Source: Paraglaciecola sp. L3A3 (GTDB lineage: Bacteria > Pseudomonadota > Gammaproteobacteria > Enterobacterales > Alteromonadaceae). From it: a DNA stretch of 64,000 nucleotides. Below, in pieces: positions 26,106 to 36,105 of the stretch. Both the position numbers and the translations under genes were made by a program. The stretch's first letter is position 1. The number at the start of each line of letters is the position of its first letter. The notes under the pieces were generated by a model. The model worked only from the letters and a program-made list of their open reading frames with translations. It was not told where the DNA came from and searched no databases. The stretch spans positions 4,695,501 through 4,759,500 of the forward strand of contig NZ_CP047023.1 of assembly GCF_009796765.1 (NCBI RefSeq). Direction: 5' to 3'.

Positions 26106-28618
26106 TATTTAAAATTCATTCTTTTTTTGGTAGTGGTAGTCGCTGGTGATGTGGCTGGACTATCTGGCCAGAAGTGACGAGGATAACGACCCTTCATTTC
26201 TTTTTGTACTTGTTTGTAACTGCCTAGCCAAAAACCCGGTAAATCTTGGGTAGTTTGGATAGGCCTTTGCGCCGGTGACAACAACTCAATAGTAATCGCT
26301 ATCCGTCCCTGACAAACAACAGGATGTTCTAACATGCCATACATTTCTTGGATCCGAACTGATAATACTATTTTATCATGTTCAGTATAAATTAACCGAC
26401 CACTGCGACCGCTAGGTAAGGATATTTTTTCTGGTAAAAATTTATCTAACGTTTGTTGTTGCTGGTAATCAAGTTGGCTTTTTAGCTGTTGACTAAATTG
26501 ACACTGGGTTAATTGTTGCCAACTGGTTTTAGTTGATAAATAAGGTAACAACCATTGTTCGATAGAATTTAGTAAGCCTTGCTCAGAAAAATCAGCCAGT
26601 TTAAGCTCTGGGTTGAGTTTGGTTGCCAACCTAACTCGATAAATCAGTTGCCAAGTATCTTCATCAAAAGGCAAAGCACTGATACCTTTTTTAGTTATCA
26701 CCTGTTGCCACATATTCTCAATTTGCTCAGCAGATGGTTTGGCCATAGGCTGTCTGTATACCACTATTTTGCCTAACACTTTACGTTTATGAGCGGTAAT
26801 TTTTTGTTGTGTGTCATCCCATTCTAATACTTGCGTTTCTGACATTAGCGATGAAAAGTGTTGTTCGATTTGCGCTAACGAAATAGATTCAGCAAAGCGG
26901 ATTTGTGCATTACCTTGTTGTTTGTCACTGGTCTGCATTAACCCAATGGCTAACCATTTTTGTTCGAGTAAAGCATCTTCTCGACGCAATGTCGCCCCTG
27001 CACCATTAGCCAGCTGGTAAGATTCACCGCTTCTTTGTTTCGCCAACCACTGAGGATAAGCAAACCCCACCAAAATAGCCACATCGGTAAAGGGCCAATC
27101 TGTTAACTGAATAGCAAACTTTCTATGCCATTGGCGAATCGATTGCCAAATGGCATGATTTTTTTGTTTTAATAAATAATGTAAACGTACTGAGATTTCT
27201 GCGCCAACAGTCTGGCTAATATTACGCGGTATAGGATCTTTATTTTCAAATAAGGCTGCCAATGCACAAGCTAAGCTCAAATGATTCACGCCTATCGCCT
27301 CACTTTTTAGCAACATAACGGCAATAGATGCATTACAGCCTAAAGCATGCACTTGCCTACCTAAAGAGGTTAAGTTTTGTTTACTGTCAAACAAGTCCAG
27401 TTGATTTAAAAAGTGTTGGCCTTGGGCTAATTGGGCATCACTGGGATAATCAATCAGGTTTAATTCTTTTACTTCAGCACCCCACACTGCAGATTCTAAA
27501 ATAAAACTACTCATGTCACTTTGTAAAATTTCTGCTGTCGATTGTGGCGCCAGTCGGTCTTGTTGTTCTTTGCTCCATAATCGATAACACGTGCCAGGGG
27601 CTAAACGGCCAGCACGACCGGCTCTTTGCACAGCCGAGGCTTGAGAGATTTTTCTATTTTGTAAATGTGTGACCCCCCGATTAAGATGATAAATCGCAGT
27701 TTTTTCTATACCGCTGTCCACTACCCATTCAATCCCGTCTATGGTCAAACTGGTTTCGGCGATATTCGTGGCTAATACAATTTTTCGTTTACCATCGGGA
27801 TCGGGCAACAGGGCGGCGTCTTGTAAGTTTTTAGCCTGATCTGAATACAAACGATGGATCACAGGTTTTTCTGTTGCGTGAGTCTCTGTAGCTTGAGTCA
27901 AAAAATACTGCTCTAACCATTGGGCGGCTTTATTGATTTCGGCCGCTCCAGGTAAAAACACTAAGCCATCTTTTTGATGCTTAGCAAAAATATCAATAAT
28001 CAGCCGACTAACACTTTCAGCAATGGAGGTATTTGCAAACGCAGCGCTTGAATGAGTCGGTCGGTACACTATATCTACAGGATAACTTCTACCTAAAGAC
28101 TCAAATACTTTAGCCTCAGGTAATAATTGGCTGATCGCTGCCACATCTAAGGTGGCCGACATCACCAATAGGCGTAAATCGTCGCGCAAAGCTTGTTGCA
28201 CTTCTATACACAAAGCCAGAGAAAAATCGGCATGAATACTGCGTTCATGAAATTCATCAAAAATAACTAAAGCCACATCTGGCAACTCGGGCTCATTTTG
28301 CAACATTCGAGTCAACACACCTTCGGTGACTATCTCTAGGCGTGTGTTAGCACTTACTTTATGTTCACCACGAATGCGATAACCTATGGTTTGTCCTACA
28401 GGTTCGTTAACTTGTTGCGCCAAATAAGTCGCTATGTTTCGAGCCGCGATACGCCTTGGCTGTAACAAGATAATTTTTTTGTTGGCAAAAATATCTAGAT
28501 TTAATAGAGACAAGGGTAAGCAAGTAGACTTGCCAGCACCTGGAGGGGCCACCACTATGCTGTCTCCCACTGCAAGTTGTGCATGTAAATCAGATAAAAT
28601 GTGTTGAACTGGCAGCAA
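26105..28618 (-). CDS. hrpB: ATP-dependent RNA helicase HrpB (DEAH box)
   Basis: 837-aa cytoplasmic helicase. Motifs: Walker A APPGAGKST, motif Ia LLQPRRIAARN, motif II DEFHERS (the HrpB form of DEAH), motif III SAT, ATNIAETSLTI, and motif VI QRAGRAGRL. The C-terminal HrpB-specific domain is present (WFLGSY-type block as FWLGSYKQVQKEMKGRYPRHFWP). Start is TTG, giving MLPVQHILSDL, which matches the family N-terminus; AAAGAGAG precedes it. First gene of the hrpB-mrcB pair, divergent from thpR. Confidence 0.95.
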   Translation of the reverse strand: MLPVQHILSDLHAQLAVGDSIVVAPPGAGKSTCLPLSLLNLDIFANKKIILLQPRRIAARNIATYLAQQVNEPVGQTIGYRIRGEHKVSANTRLEIVTEGVLTRMLQNEPELPDVALVIFDEFHERSIHADFSLALCIEVQQALRDDLRLLVMSATLDVAAISQLLPEAKVFESLGRSYPVDIVYRPTHSSAAFANTSIAESVSRLIIDIFAKHQKDGLVFLPGAAEINKAAQWLEQYFLTQATETHATEKPVIHRLYSDQAKNLQDAALLPDPDGKRKIVLATNIAETSLTIDGIEWVVDSGIEKTAIYHLNRGVTHLQNRKISQASAVQRAGRAGRLAPGTCYRLWSKEQQDRLAPQSTAEILQSDMSSFILESAVWGAEVKELNLIDYPSDAQLAQGQHFLNQLDLFDSKQNLTSLGRQVHALGCNASIAVMLLKSEAIGVNHLSLACALAALFENKDPIPRNISQTVGAEISVRLHYLLKQKNHAIWQSIRQWHRKFAIQLTDWPFTDVAILVGFAYPQWLAKQRSGESYQLANGAGATLRREDALLEQKWLAIGLMQTSDKQQGNAQIRFAESISLAQIEQHFSSLMSETQVLEWDDTQQKITAHKRKVLGKIVVYRQPMAKPSAEQIENMWQQVITKKGISALPFDEDTWQLIYRVRLATKLNPELKLADFSEQGLLNSIEQWLLPYLSTKTSWQQLTQCQFSQQLKSQLDYQQQQTLDKFLPEKISLPSGRSGRLIYTEHDKIVLSVRIQEMYGMLEHPVVCQGRIAITIELLSPAQRPIQTTQDLPGFWLGSYKQVQKEMKGRYPRHFWPDSPATSPATTTTKKRMNFK

Positions 28619-28682
28619 GCAAACTCTCTTTGCGGTAAATTAGTACTTAGGTAATCTGATCATATCAAACTTATAGGGTGGA

Positions 28683-29222
28683 GTGATGCGAGCATTTTTA
28701 GGTTTATCACTAGACGGCAAAACAAAATTGGCCATAGAAGCATGGCGAAATAAGGCATTGCCTAATTTTAATACCCCTGTGCCAGCAGTAAATTTTCATG
28801 TTACCTTGGCTTTTTTAGGCCAAGTCACAGCCAAAAATCTAGATGCGCTAACCAGCCAAATCGCCACTATGCCTGAGGTCAGCGAGTTTTCCGTAAGTCT
28901 AAATCATATGGGTTATTGGGCTAAACCTAAAGCTTGTTGGTTGGGTTGTGATAATACCCATCAAGCCCATTTACAACTGGCCTCACAACTAAACAAAATA
29001 GCTAAAACCAGTGGTTTAATCATACCTAAACAAGATTATGTGCCCCATCTAACCCTAGCGAGAAAATGCACACTAAATCCACCTGCGCCCTTGATTGAGC
29101 CTGACTTTAGTTGGCAAGCAAAAGAGTTTCATTTATTTGAATCTGTTTCTAGTCCCCATGGTGTGGCATACCATATTAGGCTGTCTTGGCCGTTAAAGAT
29201 GGCGTTTAGTTTTAATCGATAA
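28683..29222 (+). CDS. thpR: RNA 2',3'-cyclic phosphodiesterase (LigT/ThpR)
   Basis: 179-aa 2H phosphoesterase that opens 2',3'-cyclic phosphates on RNA ends. The two HxTx motifs are visible: HVTLAFLG and HLTLARK. N-terminal RAFLGLSLDG is the family signature. GTG at 28683 or the in-frame ATG at 28686 may be the start; GGGTGGAG lies just upstream and favours either. It is divergent from hrpB, a common neighbourhood in gammaproteobacteria. Confidence 0.92.
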   Translation: MMRAFLGLSLDGKTKLAIEAWRNKALPNFNTPVPAVNFHVTLAFLGQVTAKNLDALTSQIATMPEVSEFSVSLNHMGYWAKPKACWLGCDNTHQAHLQLASQLNKIAKTSGLIIPKQDYVPHLTLARKCTLNPPAPLIEPDFSWQAKEFHLFESVSSPHGVAYHIRLSWPLKMAFSFNR

Positions 29223-29232
29223 TAGCCAAAGC

Positions 29233-30579
29233 TTAATTTGCTAGCGCCGCGAGCACTCTGGAAAAGTTTTTATCATCAGGGTAACTACCACTCCAACCAA
29301 GGCGCACAATGACAGTATTGTGTGACGGTATCATCATCACTCGTTGTTTTTTACTGCCCAACATGGCGTAGGTATCTGTGGGTAATTCAGGCCAACGTAA
29401 TGTGTCTGAGCCGCTGTTTAACCAGAATTGATAACCATATCTAGGGTCATTATCACTCACATTTGCTTGTTGCGCGGCTGCTACCCATTCTGGACTTAAC
29501 ACTGTTTGCTGGTTGATTTGACCATCTTTCACCATCAATAAACCCATTCGCGCCCAATCTCGTGCAGAAGCCAAAATATAAGAACTACCTACAAACACGC
29601 CCCCAGGATCTACTTCAAAAATGGTGTTAGCTAAACCTAAAGGTTGAGCGATTTGTTGATAAAAGTAATCAATTAATGCTTGTGGCCCACCTAAGGTGTT
29701 GGCAGCTAATCTCATCAAGATATTACTGCTGCCAGATGAGTATGAAAAATGTGCCCCAACTGGGTGCTCAACTGGTTGGCTAAGAGGGATTCTCGAGGCG
29801 CTGGGCTCAAGAAATAACATACGGGTGGCATCGGTTCCAGGCATGTAATTTTCATCAAAGGCTAACCCTGAAGACATGTGTAATAAACTTTCGAGGGTGA
29901 TGGCTTGTCTTGCTTGGTCATTCCACTGGCTGAATAAATGGTCATCAGCAACAGATATTTTGTTATTCAGTACTAAATTCCCGAATAATATAGAGGTCAA
30001 ACTTTTACCCATAGACCAACCTAATAATGGCGTGCTTTGCGTAAATCCAGCAGCATAAGATTCAGCCACTATATTGCCATTTTTCACCACCACTAATGCT
30101 CGGGTATCTAATCCTTGTTGATTATCCTCTAGCAAGATTTGATCTAATAATTTTTGTGCCATAGGCTGAATCGAATTAATACTTTCACCGGCTGGCCATA
30201 ATGCAGACGACTCACTCACACTAGGCACAGTCAGGCTATCCAAATCTAACTCAGACTCAGCATAAACTAGGGTACAACCTAAGCCTTGGCGAAAAGTTGC
30301 CTTGGCCTGTGATAAACCCCAGAAATCAGTGCTCACAGAATTGTTCTGGTAGCTTATGTCTAACAAGTTATTAGCCTGAGAATAAGCCGCTAAATCTGCT
30401 TTTATTTGTTGTTCAGATAAACCCGACACATATTTACCAGAACAGGCTATTTTCGCGCCCATACTAGTAGAGATATCCAACGCATCGCCTAAAGCCAGGG
30501 GTGATATGCTCAACATGCGTAAACCGACAAACAATAACAGCAACAAAACAAGCAAACTAATGAAGGTTTTTTTCAACAT
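29233..30579 (-). CDS. Serine hydrolase of the beta-lactamase/class C (AmpC-like, EstB) family
   Basis: 448 aa with an N-terminal signal anchor (FISLLVLLLLLFVGLRML). The catalytic Ser-Lys tetrad is in GWSMGKSLTS (SMGK), with the Tyr motif YSSGSS in place of YxN. The late active-site strand (HNTVIVRLGWSG) lies near the C-terminus. Such proteins are esterases, D-aminopeptidases or amidases rather than true beta-lactamases in most cases; the substrate is unknown. Convergent with thpR, 10 bp apart. Confidence 0.85.
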   Translation of the reverse strand: MLKKTFISLLVLLLLLFVGLRMLSISPLALGDALDISTSMGAKIACSGKYVSGLSEQQIKADLAAYSQANNLLDISYQNNSVSTDFWGLSQAKATFRQGLGCTLVYAESELDLDSLTVPSVSESSALWPAGESINSIQPMAQKLLDQILLEDNQQGLDTRALVVVKNGNIVAESYAAGFTQSTPLLGWSMGKSLTSILFGNLVLNNKISVADDHLFSQWNDQARQAITLESLLHMSSGLAFDENYMPGTDATRMLFLEPSASRIPLSQPVEHPVGAHFSYSSGSSNILMRLAANTLGGPQALIDYFYQQIAQPLGLANTIFEVDPGGVFVGSSYILASARDWARMGLLMVKDGQINQQTVLSPEWVAAAQQANVSDNDPRYGYQFWLNSGSDTLRWPELPTDTYAMLGSKKQRVMMIPSHNTVIVRLGWSGSYPDDKNFSRVLAALAN

Positions 30580-30754
30580 TTTATATATCTACACAGGTTA
30601 GAGGCTAAATCACATGATAATTACACCCTGCGTTGCAAACTTATTCAAGCATTGCAGCAAGACAAATTCTGAATTATCCTCTTTTGTTCTTTACCCTAGA
30701 CCCTATGGCAGGTCACAATAGGGGGATTAGCAAACAGGAAGATCCATTTTTATC

Positions 30755-31609
30755 ATGCAACAAACATTTAGATTAGTTATTGATTGTCCTGACCAAGTTG
30801 GGCTTGTGGCGGCTGTGAGCAAGTTTTTAGCAGAACAAAATGCCACTATTGTAGAAGCAAACCATCACACTGATTTACAAACCGGTCGATTTTTCATGCG
30901 CCATGAAATTCGCGCAGACTCTATTAACATGAGTATTGAAAAGGTGAAACAGGCGTTTACACCTATAGCCAACACTTTTGAAATGAATTGGAAAATCAGC
31001 GACTCGTTACAAAAACAAAAAGTGGTGTTACTTGCTAGTCATGAATCACATTGTCTAATGGATTTATTACATAGATGGCACACGGGTGAATTACCCTGCG
31101 AGATCCCTTGTATCATTGCTAATCATCCGCAAATGAAACAATATGCAGATTGGTACAATATTCCATTCCATTGGGTTGATTTTAAAGACCAACCTAAAGA
31201 GAAGGCCTTTGCCGAAATAGAAAAATTAATCAAAGCTTATCAAGGTGACCTAACCGTACTTGCGCGCTTTATGCAGATAGTACCCGATCACTTATGTAAA
31301 AAATTAGCCGGTAAAGCGATTAATATCCATCACAGTTTTTTACCTTCATTTGCTGGGGCTAAACCCTATCAACAAGCATACGAGCGTGGCGTAAAGTTAA
31401 TTGGAGCCACTTGTCATTATGTGACCAGCGACTTAGATGAAGGGCCTATTATTGAGCAAGAAGTCATGCGTATCAGCCATAATGACAGCGCTGCAGATAT
31501 GGTACGTAAAGGTAAAAACTGTGAAAAAACTGCTTTAGCCAATGGCGTACGTTATCACCTTGAAGACCGTGTGATAATTCACCATCATAAAACCGTTGTA
31601 TTCGCTTAA
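30755..31609 (+). CDS. purU: Formyltetrahydrofolate deformylase
   Basis: 284 aa; hydrolyses 10-formyl-THF to formate and THF, balancing one-carbon pools and feeding PurT. N-terminal ACT domain (RLVIDCPDQVGLVAAVSKFL), then the formyltransferase-like catalytic domain with IPFHWVDF, INIHHSFLPSFAGAKPYQQA and a catalytic Asp in TSDLDEGPIIEQ. Length canonical. AGGAAG lies upstream of ATG. A perfect hairpin follows the stop. Confidence 0.95.
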   Translation: MQQTFRLVIDCPDQVGLVAAVSKFLAEQNATIVEANHHTDLQTGRFFMRHEIRADSINMSIEKVKQAFTPIANTFEMNWKISDSLQKQKVVLLASHESHCLMDLLHRWHTGELPCEIPCIIANHPQMKQYADWYNIPFHWVDFKDQPKEKAFAEIEKLIKAYQGDLTVLARFMQIVPDHLCKKLAGKAINIHHSFLPSFAGAKPYQQAYERGVKLIGATCHYVTSDLDEGPIIEQEVMRISHNDSAADMVRKGKNCEKTALANGVRYHLEDRVIIHHHKTVVFA

Positions 31610-31622
31610 CCTCATCATAAAA

Positions 31623-31651
31623 TGAGCGTTTACCTTAAAGGTAAACGCTCA
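31623..31651 (+). terminator. Hairpin downstream of purU
   Basis: TGAGCGTTTACCT (31623-31635) pairs perfectly with AGGTAAACGCTCA (31639-31651) around a 3-nt loop, 14 bp after the stop. The T run is missing, so it is a probable, not a certain, terminator. Confidence 0.6.
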
Positions 31652-31682
31652 ACTCAATAACTTAAAAAAGAATAAAGCTAAA

Positions 31683-31936
31683 TAACCTGAGTTCTGGATA
31701 AGAAGTATTGTCCAATCTTAATTTATTATTACAATTCAATAACTTAATAACGTTCGTCCAAATCACCTCACCTGAATGCTCACTCGGTGACGAAATTTTT
31801 CGTGTATAGCAAGGCGGATTGTCGTAGGTAATAACGTGTTATTGCTAGAGACTCTCCTAACACGACTAAGCACCCCACCGCCGCTAGGCACAAAAAGAGC
31901 GTTATCGAGAGGTTCAGCTTATCCAGTATTCAGGTT
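31683..31936 (+). mobile_element. MITE-like element, copy C
   Basis: About 254 bp, bounded by TAACCTGAGTTCTGGATAAG and its inverted partner CTTATCCAGTATTCAGGTTA. It shares GACGAAATTTTT, GCAAGGCGGATTGTCGTA, GTAATAACGTGTTATTGCTA and AAAAAGAGCGTTATCGAGAGG with copy B. It has an extra ~20 bases after the central palindrome. The right TTA is the reverse complement of the TAA stop codon of the aldo/keto reductase gene. Confidence 0.8.
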
Positions 31937-32933
31937 AAATATTCCCTCTTACATGTTGCTTAACACTTTGAAAGTAAAACTGTTCTAATTTTTTATGCAA
32001 CTCATCTGGTAATTTAGCTAAATTGGCGGCCGAGGTGTTCAGCGCTATTTGCTGTTTTTTACTGACTCCAGCAATCACTGAACTTACTGCTTTTTGATCT
32101 AATAACCAACGTAAAGCAAATTGTGCCATAGTAAAATCATTGGGAACTAAGCTGGCTAATTCTTCCACTAGTTCAATGCCTTTATTCATCGGGATACCAG
32201 AGAAAGTTTCTCCCACACTGAAAGCATCACCATCTTTATTATAATTGCGGTGATCGGTTGCATCAAACGTTTGATTCTTTTTAAATTTACCTGATAACAA
32301 GCCACTGGCTAAAGGTAATCTAACAATCACTCCCACATTATTGACTTCAGCAAGGGGCAGTAATTCAGCAATAGCATCTTGTCGGAAAATATTAAAGATA
32401 ATTTGTAAGCTAGCAAGTTCGGGATCTTGCAAACATAACAAGCCCTCTTCTATAGTTTCAACACTGGCTCCGTAGTGTTTAATTAGTCCCTCTTGTTTAA
32501 AATCTTGTAACCAAGTAAAAATCTCGCCATCTTGTAATACTTGTGGTGGAACACAATGCAATTGGATCAAATCAATACAATCAAGCTCAAGATGCTTGGC
32601 ACTCAATTGTATACTTTGTTTAACTTTTTCTTTTGTATACTTATCAGGGAAAAGTTCTCCTGAACGCCCTACTTTAGTCGCCACAACTAAGTTTTCTGCT
32701 TCAGTATGTTGTTTTCGCCACTGGGCAATCATGGACTCGCTTCTGCCAGCCCCATAAACGTCTGCAGTATCCCAAAAGTTGATTTTATTGCTGTTAGCTT
32801 CGGTTAAAATATCTTGAGCCTGTGATTCGCTCAGGGGACCAAAATCGCCACCTAACTGCCAACAACCTAAACCTATTTCTGATACATCAAAACCTGTTTT
32901 ACCTAATTTACGTAAATTCATTTCTTCGTCCAT
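31935..32933 (-). CDS. Aldo/keto reductase
   Basis: 332-aa NAD(P)H-dependent oxidoreductase with a TIM barrel. The catalytic tetrad can be placed: Asp and Tyr in FWDTADVYGAGRSE, Lys in VVATKVGR, His in IQLHCVPP. The cofactor region IAGVSKKQQ follows the family pattern. The substrate is unspecified; close families reduce sugar aldehydes or methylglyoxal. The gene's stop codon lies in the right terminus of MITE copy C. Confidence 0.92.
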   Translation of the reverse strand: MDEEMNLRKLGKTGFDVSEIGLGCWQLGGDFGPLSESQAQDILTEANSNKINFWDTADVYGAGRSESMIAQWRKQHTEAENLVVATKVGRSGELFPDKYTKEKVKQSIQLSAKHLELDCIDLIQLHCVPPQVLQDGEIFTWLQDFKQEGLIKHYGASVETIEEGLLCLQDPELASLQIIFNIFRQDAIAELLPLAEVNNVGVIVRLPLASGLLSGKFKKNQTFDATDHRNYNKDGDAFSVGETFSGIPMNKGIELVEELASLVPNDFTMAQFALRWLLDQKAVSSVIAGVSKKQQIALNTSAANLAKLPDELHKKLEQFYFQSVKQHVRGNI

Positions 32934-33086
32934 AACTTATAATTAGCCTTAACATACACAAACTGTATAACAGCTAACAAGTTATTATATTTATGAATAT
33001 TTATCATCTGTAACATTTCTATGCCTGCCATCATAAACAAATTATAATACCCTCTTTTTTCAACTAACTAGCAAGCAAGGCTAAAC

Positions 33087-33665
33087 ATGATCCGCAAACA
33101 TCTAGGGTTCGCTTTAAATATCGTCGCATTAGGATTATTTTTCCCCGGAATTTTACTCAATATGTTTAGTTTTAATATGGAAATGAAAGCGCTGTTAAGT
33201 GGCTCTTCATTAACCTCAACCTTGGTAAATAAAGAATTATCAATTATCGCCACTGTCAAAGAGTTGTGGGACGATCAACGTTTAATGGTTGCAGGCTTAA
33301 TTTTTGCTTTTTCAGTGTGTATTCCACTGCTGAAAACCTTATTCATGTGTATCGCCTATTTCATCAAAAAACAACATATCGCAGAGAAGCTTCTCAACTT
33401 TGTCAGTTTGATTGGTAAGTGGTCGATGGCTGATGTTTTTGTAATAGCGATATTTTTAGCCATTATGTCGACTAACCATGCCGATACAGCCAGTACAGAA
33501 AACTTTAATGTCTTTGGTTTTAAAATTGCTTTGGATATTAGTACACAAACCTTATCTGCGGCGGGAGAAGGATTTTATTATTTCACCGCTTATTGTGTAT
33601 TGTCTTTGATTGCTACTCAGCTAACTAGCTCAGGAATAAAAGCCTTATCAACAGCCCCTAAATAG
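33087..33665 (+). CDS. Paraquat-inducible protein A (PqiA) family membrane protein
   Basis: 192 aa with four predicted helices. Matches the PqiA domain: ALGLFFPGILLNMFSF, TLVNKELSIIATVKELWDD, GLIFAFSVCIPLLKTL, and GKWSMADVFVIAIFLAIMS. This is a single-repeat form, while E. coli PqiA has two. No PqiB/MCE partner is adjacent, so a lipid-transport role is not supported by context. CAAGG precedes the ATG. Confidence 0.88.
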   Translation: MIRKHLGFALNIVALGLFFPGILLNMFSFNMEMKALLSGSSLTSTLVNKELSIIATVKELWDDQRLMVAGLIFAFSVCIPLLKTLFMCIAYFIKKQHIAEKLLNFVSLIGKWSMADVFVIAIFLAIMSTNHADTASTENFNVFGFKIALDISTQTLSAAGEGFYYFTAYCVLSLIATQLTSSGIKALSTAPK

Positions 33666-33698
33666 CTGTTATATTTTAACTTAGTAACCGCCTCACGT

Positions 33699-35552
33699 TT
33701 AAGCATTAGCCACAGCCACTTTATTTTTACCTGTGGCTTTTGCTTGATAAAGCGCATCATCAGCCCACTTAATAAGGTGCTCTACGTTTTCAATTTTATT
33801 GTATATACGCTCTGCTAGACCAAAACTGGCGGTAATCTTAATATCACCAAAATCAGTTTCTAATTTTAGTTTTCTAAAACCTTCACAAATTTTTTGGCTC
33901 AGATCTCTAGCACTTTCTATATCGGTATTAGCCAATATAATCACTATTTCTTCGCCGCCATATCGGGCCACAAAATCTTCAGCCCCTAAGTTAATTTGAC
34001 TAAGGTATTTGGCCGCCATTTTCAAACATTCATCACCGACTAAATGGCCATAATTATCATTGATGCTTTTGAAATTATCTAAATCGAGAATAATTAAAGT
34101 CAAATGTTCAGAATTTTTGCAGGCATGAGCAAACCTTGCTTCTAACTTATCATCGAATGTTTGGCGGTTATATAAACCAGTCAGATGATCGGTTTCCGAC
34201 AAGATCTTTATCTTATCGTGTTGAATTTTTAAATTTTCAGCTTTTTCTTCGAGTTCTTGATTACGAATAGACAATTCTTGAGTTTTATCAGCCACTTCTT
34301 TTTGCAGGTTATCTGTTAGATGTTCGGCAATATCTAAAGCAGCAACAAATCTTAAAGAGTGATATTGGGTCTGGACAAACAAGAAGACAAACATTGTATA
34401 TTCTGCAATATAGAAGTTATACCAACTAGATTGAGCGGCGTAAATATCATTAACTACGCCTAAAAATAAAACAAAGGCGCTTATAATAACCAGTAAAGAA
34501 CGCAGAGATTTTATGAACATAGATCGCAGAATCAACCACAGCGCATATAGGCTAAATATAACTAAAACTAGTTGGTAATAAATTAAAGAATTTATTACCT
34601 GAACAATTGGCAATAAAATAGTGATTGCGATACAAGCAGCCAATATAATATAACCAACTTTAATGACAAATGAGCAATGTCTAGTAGGAAACAAATGAGC
34701 AAAGAAATGCACTGACGCCAGTGGAGGCCAGACGATAGTGATGTATTCTAGTTTAATAATCCAATTAAAATTATCAGGATTGCCTAAAAAGTAATAGACA
34801 TAATCGGTTGATATAGCAGCTCTAAATAAAACAGCAAAAGCGAGCACAGCCAATAGCAGTAACACTTTTTCTTTAGGTCTCAATAGATAAAAAATAAGGT
34901 TTTGAAATACTACCAAGAGCCCAATAGAAATTAACGCAACACGAGACGCTAAATCAGTATGGATCCCTTTATTAACAGACTGTAATTCTTGTATTTCTAA
35001 TTCACCATATATTCCCGCTCGTTTATAAACATGGTCGGAAAGATAAATAACTAGGGTGCCAGATTGAGCATGTTTAGGTAAAAGTAATATGTGAGTTTTG
35101 AAGCGCATTTTCTGCGCATCAAGTGTTTGCGAGATTTTTCCTGATTCGCCTAAAAATTGAGTTTGCCCTAACTCGTCAATCCACCAAGCTTGCCAAGCAT
35201 CATTGATAGGGCTCATATGAATTGCAGGCTCTTTAAATACTTGATTTAGGTTATCAATATGCAGTAAATATGTGCCGTATCTACGTTCATTTAATCGTTC
35301 TTCATCAACTAAAGAAGAAATAAAATTAGGTAACTGAACCGGCTTAAATTTGATATTAGAGGTATAAATATCGGATAGTTCTGGCCATTCTCCCCATACC
35401 AATCCCCACTCTCCAGCTAACCCTGCATTGCCATTTTGAAACTTAGTTTGCACATCGATACTAGGAATAGATTCAATCGATAAAATGGGCAGGCTGAATG
35501 CACATAAAAAAAGATAAATGCTTAATGTAAATAATTTACATGCTCTGAACAT
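33699..35552 (-). CDS. Membrane diguanylate cyclase (7TMR-DISM-GGDEF)
   Basis: 617 aa. Signal sequence, periplasmic galactose-binding-like sensor domain (to about residue 190), seven-helix DISM membrane part, short coiled coil (DNLQKEVADKTQELSIRNQE), then a GGDEF domain with DHLTGLYNRQTF, DLDNFKSINDNYGH and active site RYGGEEIV. The signature is GGEE, so it should make c-di-GMP. The inhibitory RxxD site is replaced (GAED), so product inhibition may be lost. It is 40 bp downstream of the pigment-cluster ACP genes, on the same strand, and may be read through from them. Confidence 0.9.
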   Translation of the reverse strand: MFRACKLFTLSIYLFLCAFSLPILSIESIPSIDVQTKFQNGNAGLAGEWGLVWGEWPELSDIYTSNIKFKPVQLPNFISSLVDEERLNERRYGTYLLHIDNLNQVFKEPAIHMSPINDAWQAWWIDELGQTQFLGESGKISQTLDAQKMRFKTHILLLPKHAQSGTLVIYLSDHVYKRAGIYGELEIQELQSVNKGIHTDLASRVALISIGLLVVFQNLIFYLLRPKEKVLLLLAVLAFAVLFRAAISTDYVYYFLGNPDNFNWIIKLEYITIVWPPLASVHFFAHLFPTRHCSFVIKVGYIILAACIAITILLPIVQVINSLIYYQLVLVIFSLYALWLILRSMFIKSLRSLLVIISAFVLFLGVVNDIYAAQSSWYNFYIAEYTMFVFLFVQTQYHSLRFVAALDIAEHLTDNLQKEVADKTQELSIRNQELEEKAENLKIQHDKIKILSETDHLTGLYNRQTFDDKLEARFAHACKNSEHLTLIILDLDNFKSINDNYGHLVGDECLKMAAKYLSQINLGAEDFVARYGGEEIVIILANTDIESARDLSQKICEGFRKLKLETDFGDIKITASFGLAERIYNKIENVEHLIKWADDALYQAKATGKNKVAVANA

Positions 35553-35591
35553 AATCTTCCTTAATGCTTAATAAGTATTCAAGTATACCCC

Positions 35592-35837
35592 CTATTTTTG
35601 CATCATATCCTCTAATGCATCAGTTAGGTCTTTAATGGTTCGTACTTGCTTGAAATTCTCAGGTTGAATCACTTTACCAGTTTCAGTTCTTAGTCTAACC
35701 ACCAAATCAACAACATCAATACTGTCTATGTCTAAATCTTCATAAATGTTTGCTTCAGGCACTATATCTGCTTCTTCAGTTTCAAACTCTTCCACTAAGA
35801 TGGTTTTCACCATATCTAATATTTGTTCTGAATTCAT
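35592..35837 (-). CDS. apeF: Acyl carrier protein (ApeF-like)
   Basis: 81-aa ACP; the 4'-phosphopantetheine attaches to Ser in DLDIDSIDVVDLV. Four-helix ACP pattern, acidic. It is 4 bp after a second ACP gene, an arrangement typical of aryl-polyene clusters in which two ACPs (ApeE, ApeF) carry starter and growing chain. Which of the two is which is assigned by order only. Confidence 0.85.
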   Translation of the reverse strand: MNSEQILDMVKTILVEEFETEEADIVPEANIYEDLDIDSIDVVDLVVRLRTETGKVIQPENFKQVRTIKDLTDALEDMMQK

Positions 35838-35841
35838 GTTT

Positions 35842-36105
35842 TTATCCCGCAGATCTTGATGCTAAAACGAAATCATGCAGGCTTTTTACTGAATAAAAAT
35901 ATTTTTTACTTTCGTCAGTATTACCATCAATTTTAACGTTATAGGCTTTTTTAATAGCCACACCTAATTCTAAGGCGTCTATCGAATCTAAACCAAGGCC
36001 ATCAACAAATAACGGCGCTTCATCTTCTATATCTTCTGGAGTAACATCTTCCAAATCCAATGCATCAATGATTAATGTTTTAATCTCTAAGATAAGAGCA
36101 CTCAT
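35842..36105 (-). CDS. apeE: Acyl carrier protein (ApeE-like)
   Basis: 87-aa ACP with the phosphopantetheine serine in GLGLDSIDALEL. It has the longer third helix/loop (IDGNTDESKKYFYSVKSL) seen also in the broken ACP at 47627, with which it aligns well. It probably carries the aryl-polyene intermediate. 4 bp upstream of the other ACP; about 180 bp separate it from the ketosynthase-like gene upstream, so an internal promoter is possible. Confidence 0.85.
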   Translation of the reverse strand: MSALILEIKTLIIDALDLEDVTPEDIEDEAPLFVDGLGLDSIDALELGVAIKKAYNVKIDGNTDESKKYFYSVKSLHDFVLASRSAG

